From Hyperoplus lanceolatus (lineage: Eukaryota > Chordata > Actinopteri > Uranoscopiformes > Ammodytidae), in assembly GCA_026929865.2 (NCBI GenBank), contig CM049395.1, positions 11,535,001 through 11,599,000 on the forward strand: a DNA stretch of 64,000 nucleotides. The letters run 5' to 3'. Made by a program: the position numbers and the translations under genes. Shown one piece after another: positions 61,933 to 64,000 of this stretch. Numbering within the stretch: the first letter of the stretch is position 1; every line of letters begins with the position of its first letter. The notes beneath the pieces are model-generated. The model had not been told where the DNA came from. It was given only the letters and a program-made list of their open reading frames with translations, and searched no databases.

Positions 61933-63546
61933 GACCTTTAGTCAGGAATGATTACCCTAAACACATACACACACACAGAAATATTGCTGCCATTTCAGCA
62001 TGCATGATGCTACTTATGGTGTAGCACAGGAGTACAGCTATGCTGAACTTAATAGTCTTTGATCCATCCAAAGGCTCCCTTACTAACGGGAACTTGCAGA
62101 GCTCTGTTAGCCAAAATCTCTCAAGGGCAAGTGCCATGTGTGCACTGTTGGCACGCGTCAACCTTAACAATTGTGATACTGAGGCGACGAAGGCAAAATA
62201 TGTGTTCGAATGCAATTTAAATGTTCTTTTGTCTTTTCCTGCAACGGTCTGTGTTTTGTCATAGTTGTGTGCATAAAGTTTAATTCTAGAGTATTTGATC
62301 TGTTGTTTTCCCACTTTAACTTTTATGGCCATTTTCCATACAGAGAGGAAGTCTTTGTGTGTGTCCTACATTATATAGAATTTTTAGGTGATGATTGTAC
62401 TAATGAGATATGATACGATTATTCTTAATTAAACTACTAGTTTTTTTTTAAGCCCTAAAACAAAATTCACATGTAAAACTGTAATCCGACGATGTTTTGG
62501 GGCAGATACATTAAAGAGAGGAGAGGAGCATGCATGGTGCCGCTTCGGAATGTCATTCTGGATGATATACATGTTGGCCTATTGGCTTTTTAATAGTTTT
62601 TCTGGGATATTTGTTCAGAAATATAATGCACAGAATCGGATCATGGGAATGTGTGAATTTTGTTTTATGTCTGGTATCTGTAGTAGTATTATTTATATAC
62701 TTAAATGACCACTATTTAATAAGTAATGTTAAATACTTAATGTGAGGATACAGAACTACCTTTATATTTGACGTTAGATTTAACCAGTAAGAGCTAATTG
62801 TGTGGACATAACTTTTTTTTTTTTTACAGAAATTTTATGAACTGAATGTACAATGAAACCTAAACCTTTTGAAATTTATCCAAGACTTTTGTCAGACTCT
62901 TCATTTCGTAAATGACTTTCCTGTTTGTCCTATTACCAATTGTTTTAGGAAAAAGTAGCTAAATCACTCACATTTCCAGGGCTGTAGCTGCTTTGTTTTA
63001 GTTCTTAGATTATGGCCTCTAATGGGAAGGTATTTTGGAGAACATACAATTTATTTTTTATGTCAGTTTGCATGACATAATGTATCTTAAAAACACTTAT
63101 ATTACAAATGGTGAAGTAGAAACACGGAAAAAAGGCAATAGTAATCAAGAAATCACATCATGACTGCAGTCAATTAACAGCAACTGTTCCTACCTTTTAT
63201 CTTCATCTCCACTCAATGATTCCCTCAAGTTCAGATTTCGACTCATCGCACACTGTAATCATTCCAAAAGTATAACTCACTGATCATAAGGCTAACAAAC
63301 TATCACAATTAGATTTTGCCACTCATACTGTAGACCCAGTGAAAATGACAAGGTTGGTAGCCTATATTGTACCTCCTACTCCAAAACATCTAGATGAACA
63401 TATAGCATATGCAGTGTTTCAGGTTGTCCAGTAGCCTATAAATAAATGAAAATGTCCACATTGAAAACGATATCTACTTACATTAACAGTATTAGTGACG
63501 TGAAGACAGGGCTTTGTAAAATAGTATATTTAATTGACTGTGTTAT
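61933..63546 (+). other. emc8 3' UTR and flank
   Basis: ATTAAA-type polyadenylation signals occur at 62428-62433 and 62510-62515, and an AATAAA near 63440. These would give 3' UTRs from 0.5 to 1.5 kb. No other gene is seen. Confidence 0.45.
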
Positions 63547-63620
63547 AACGTCTACCTAAGTAGGCTAAATGATCGAAATATTGAAGTATTTAGATCATTT
63601 AGGCTACTTAGAAAGACGTC
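63547..63620. repeat. Near-perfect inverted repeat, 28-bp arms, 18-nt loop
   Basis: The left arm (AACGTCTACCTAAGTAGGCT, then AAATGATC) pairs with the right arm at 63593-63620 (GATCATTTAGGCTACTTAGA, then AAGACGTC) with only a few mismatches. It could be a small MITE or a transcribed hairpin. Confidence 0.75.
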
Positions 63621-63802
63621 ACATTATCACACAACGGCTTCTGCTAACTACTTTTATATAATACAAAAAACAACAACTATTCAACAAGTGTAATAATAAG
63701 AAACACCGCAAAATAACAATGAAACGGGAGTCACAAGTGCAGTAATGTCAGATAAACCACCACAGTCTAGGTTAACTGTCGTTTGCGTCCACCTGTGTAT
63801 GT

Positions 63803-63815
63803 CGCCATCTAGTGG
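63803..63815 (-). promoter_or_regulatory. Candidate CTCF core motif, minus orientation
   Basis: The minus strand reads CCACTAGATGGCG, a match to CCASYAGRKGGCR at every position. It faces the plus-oriented match at 13982-13994. Binding is inferred from the motif alone. Confidence 0.5.
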
Positions 63816-64000
63816 CGCTTGGCTTGAACTGTTGCTTCGTCACGTGACCCACCTAATCTTTCCTGCCCGGGCAGAGTAAAACATTAAGGTATAGCCATTG
63901 TCGTCACTGCCAAAACGGGCTCCTGTGTGCGCCCCGCCAGCCAACAACATTAAAACTAAACGTCTATTTTATATACGCATGCTAGTTCATACAAAGACAA
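63816..64000. other. Right edge of window
   Basis: GC content rises here (CCTGCCCGGGCAG, TGCGCCCCGCCAGCC), and a CACGTG E-box lies at about 63841. It might be the edge of a promoter of a gene beyond the window; no coding is visible. Confidence 0.3.

Overview
The window is nuclear DNA of a ray-finned fish, probably a percomorph teleost. The evidence is four vertebrate genes with compact fish-type exons, abundant long CA/GT microsatellites, Tc1-like transposons, hAT and TTAA-type MITEs, and a tRNA-derived SINE. There is no prokaryotic-style coding.

Layout. Positions 1 to about 26 kb hold no gene I can support: this is repeat-rich DNA downstream of irf8, equivalent in position to the long non-coding interval that follows IRF8 in mammals. 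From 26.2 to 29.4 kb lies irf8 on the minus strand (eight coding exons plus a 5' UTR exon, 422 aa). From 32.3 to 54.6 kb lies a dusp22-type phosphatase gene on the minus strand (seven exons, 208 aa). Its first intron exceeds 10 kb and is packed with transposons. From 56.0 to 58.0 kb lies cox4i1 on the minus strand (four coding exons, 169 aa). From 60.0 to 61.9 kb lies emc8 on the plus strand (five exons, 204 aa). All splice sites I placed are GT-AG and every reading frame closes exactly across the junctions.

The order emc8 / cox4i1 / irf8 matches human 16q24, including the head-to-head emc8-cox4i1 pair. The unusual element is dusp22 placed directly upstream of irf8 in the same orientation. 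In human, DUSP22 lies directly upstream of IRF4 (6p25), the sister gene of IRF8. The window therefore appears to keep an ancient DUSP22-IRF4/8 linkage on the IRF8 copy of the paralogon.

The genes do not form one pathway. irf8 is a myeloid/lymphoid transcription factor, dusp22 a signalling phosphatase, cox4i1 a respiratory-chain subunit and emc8 part of the ER membrane insertase.

The most unusual non-gene content is a nest of three elements in dusp22 intron 1. A hAT-type element with a perfect 8-bp target duplication sits inside a Tc1-like element, which sits inside a decayed gene for a protein with motifs resembling FEN1/XPG (PIN-fold) nucleases. Other notable items are a fold-back Tc1 element with two 575-bp inverted arms, a burst of one TTAA-flanked MITE family, and two consensus CTCF-like sites in convergent orientation that bracket the gene cluster.
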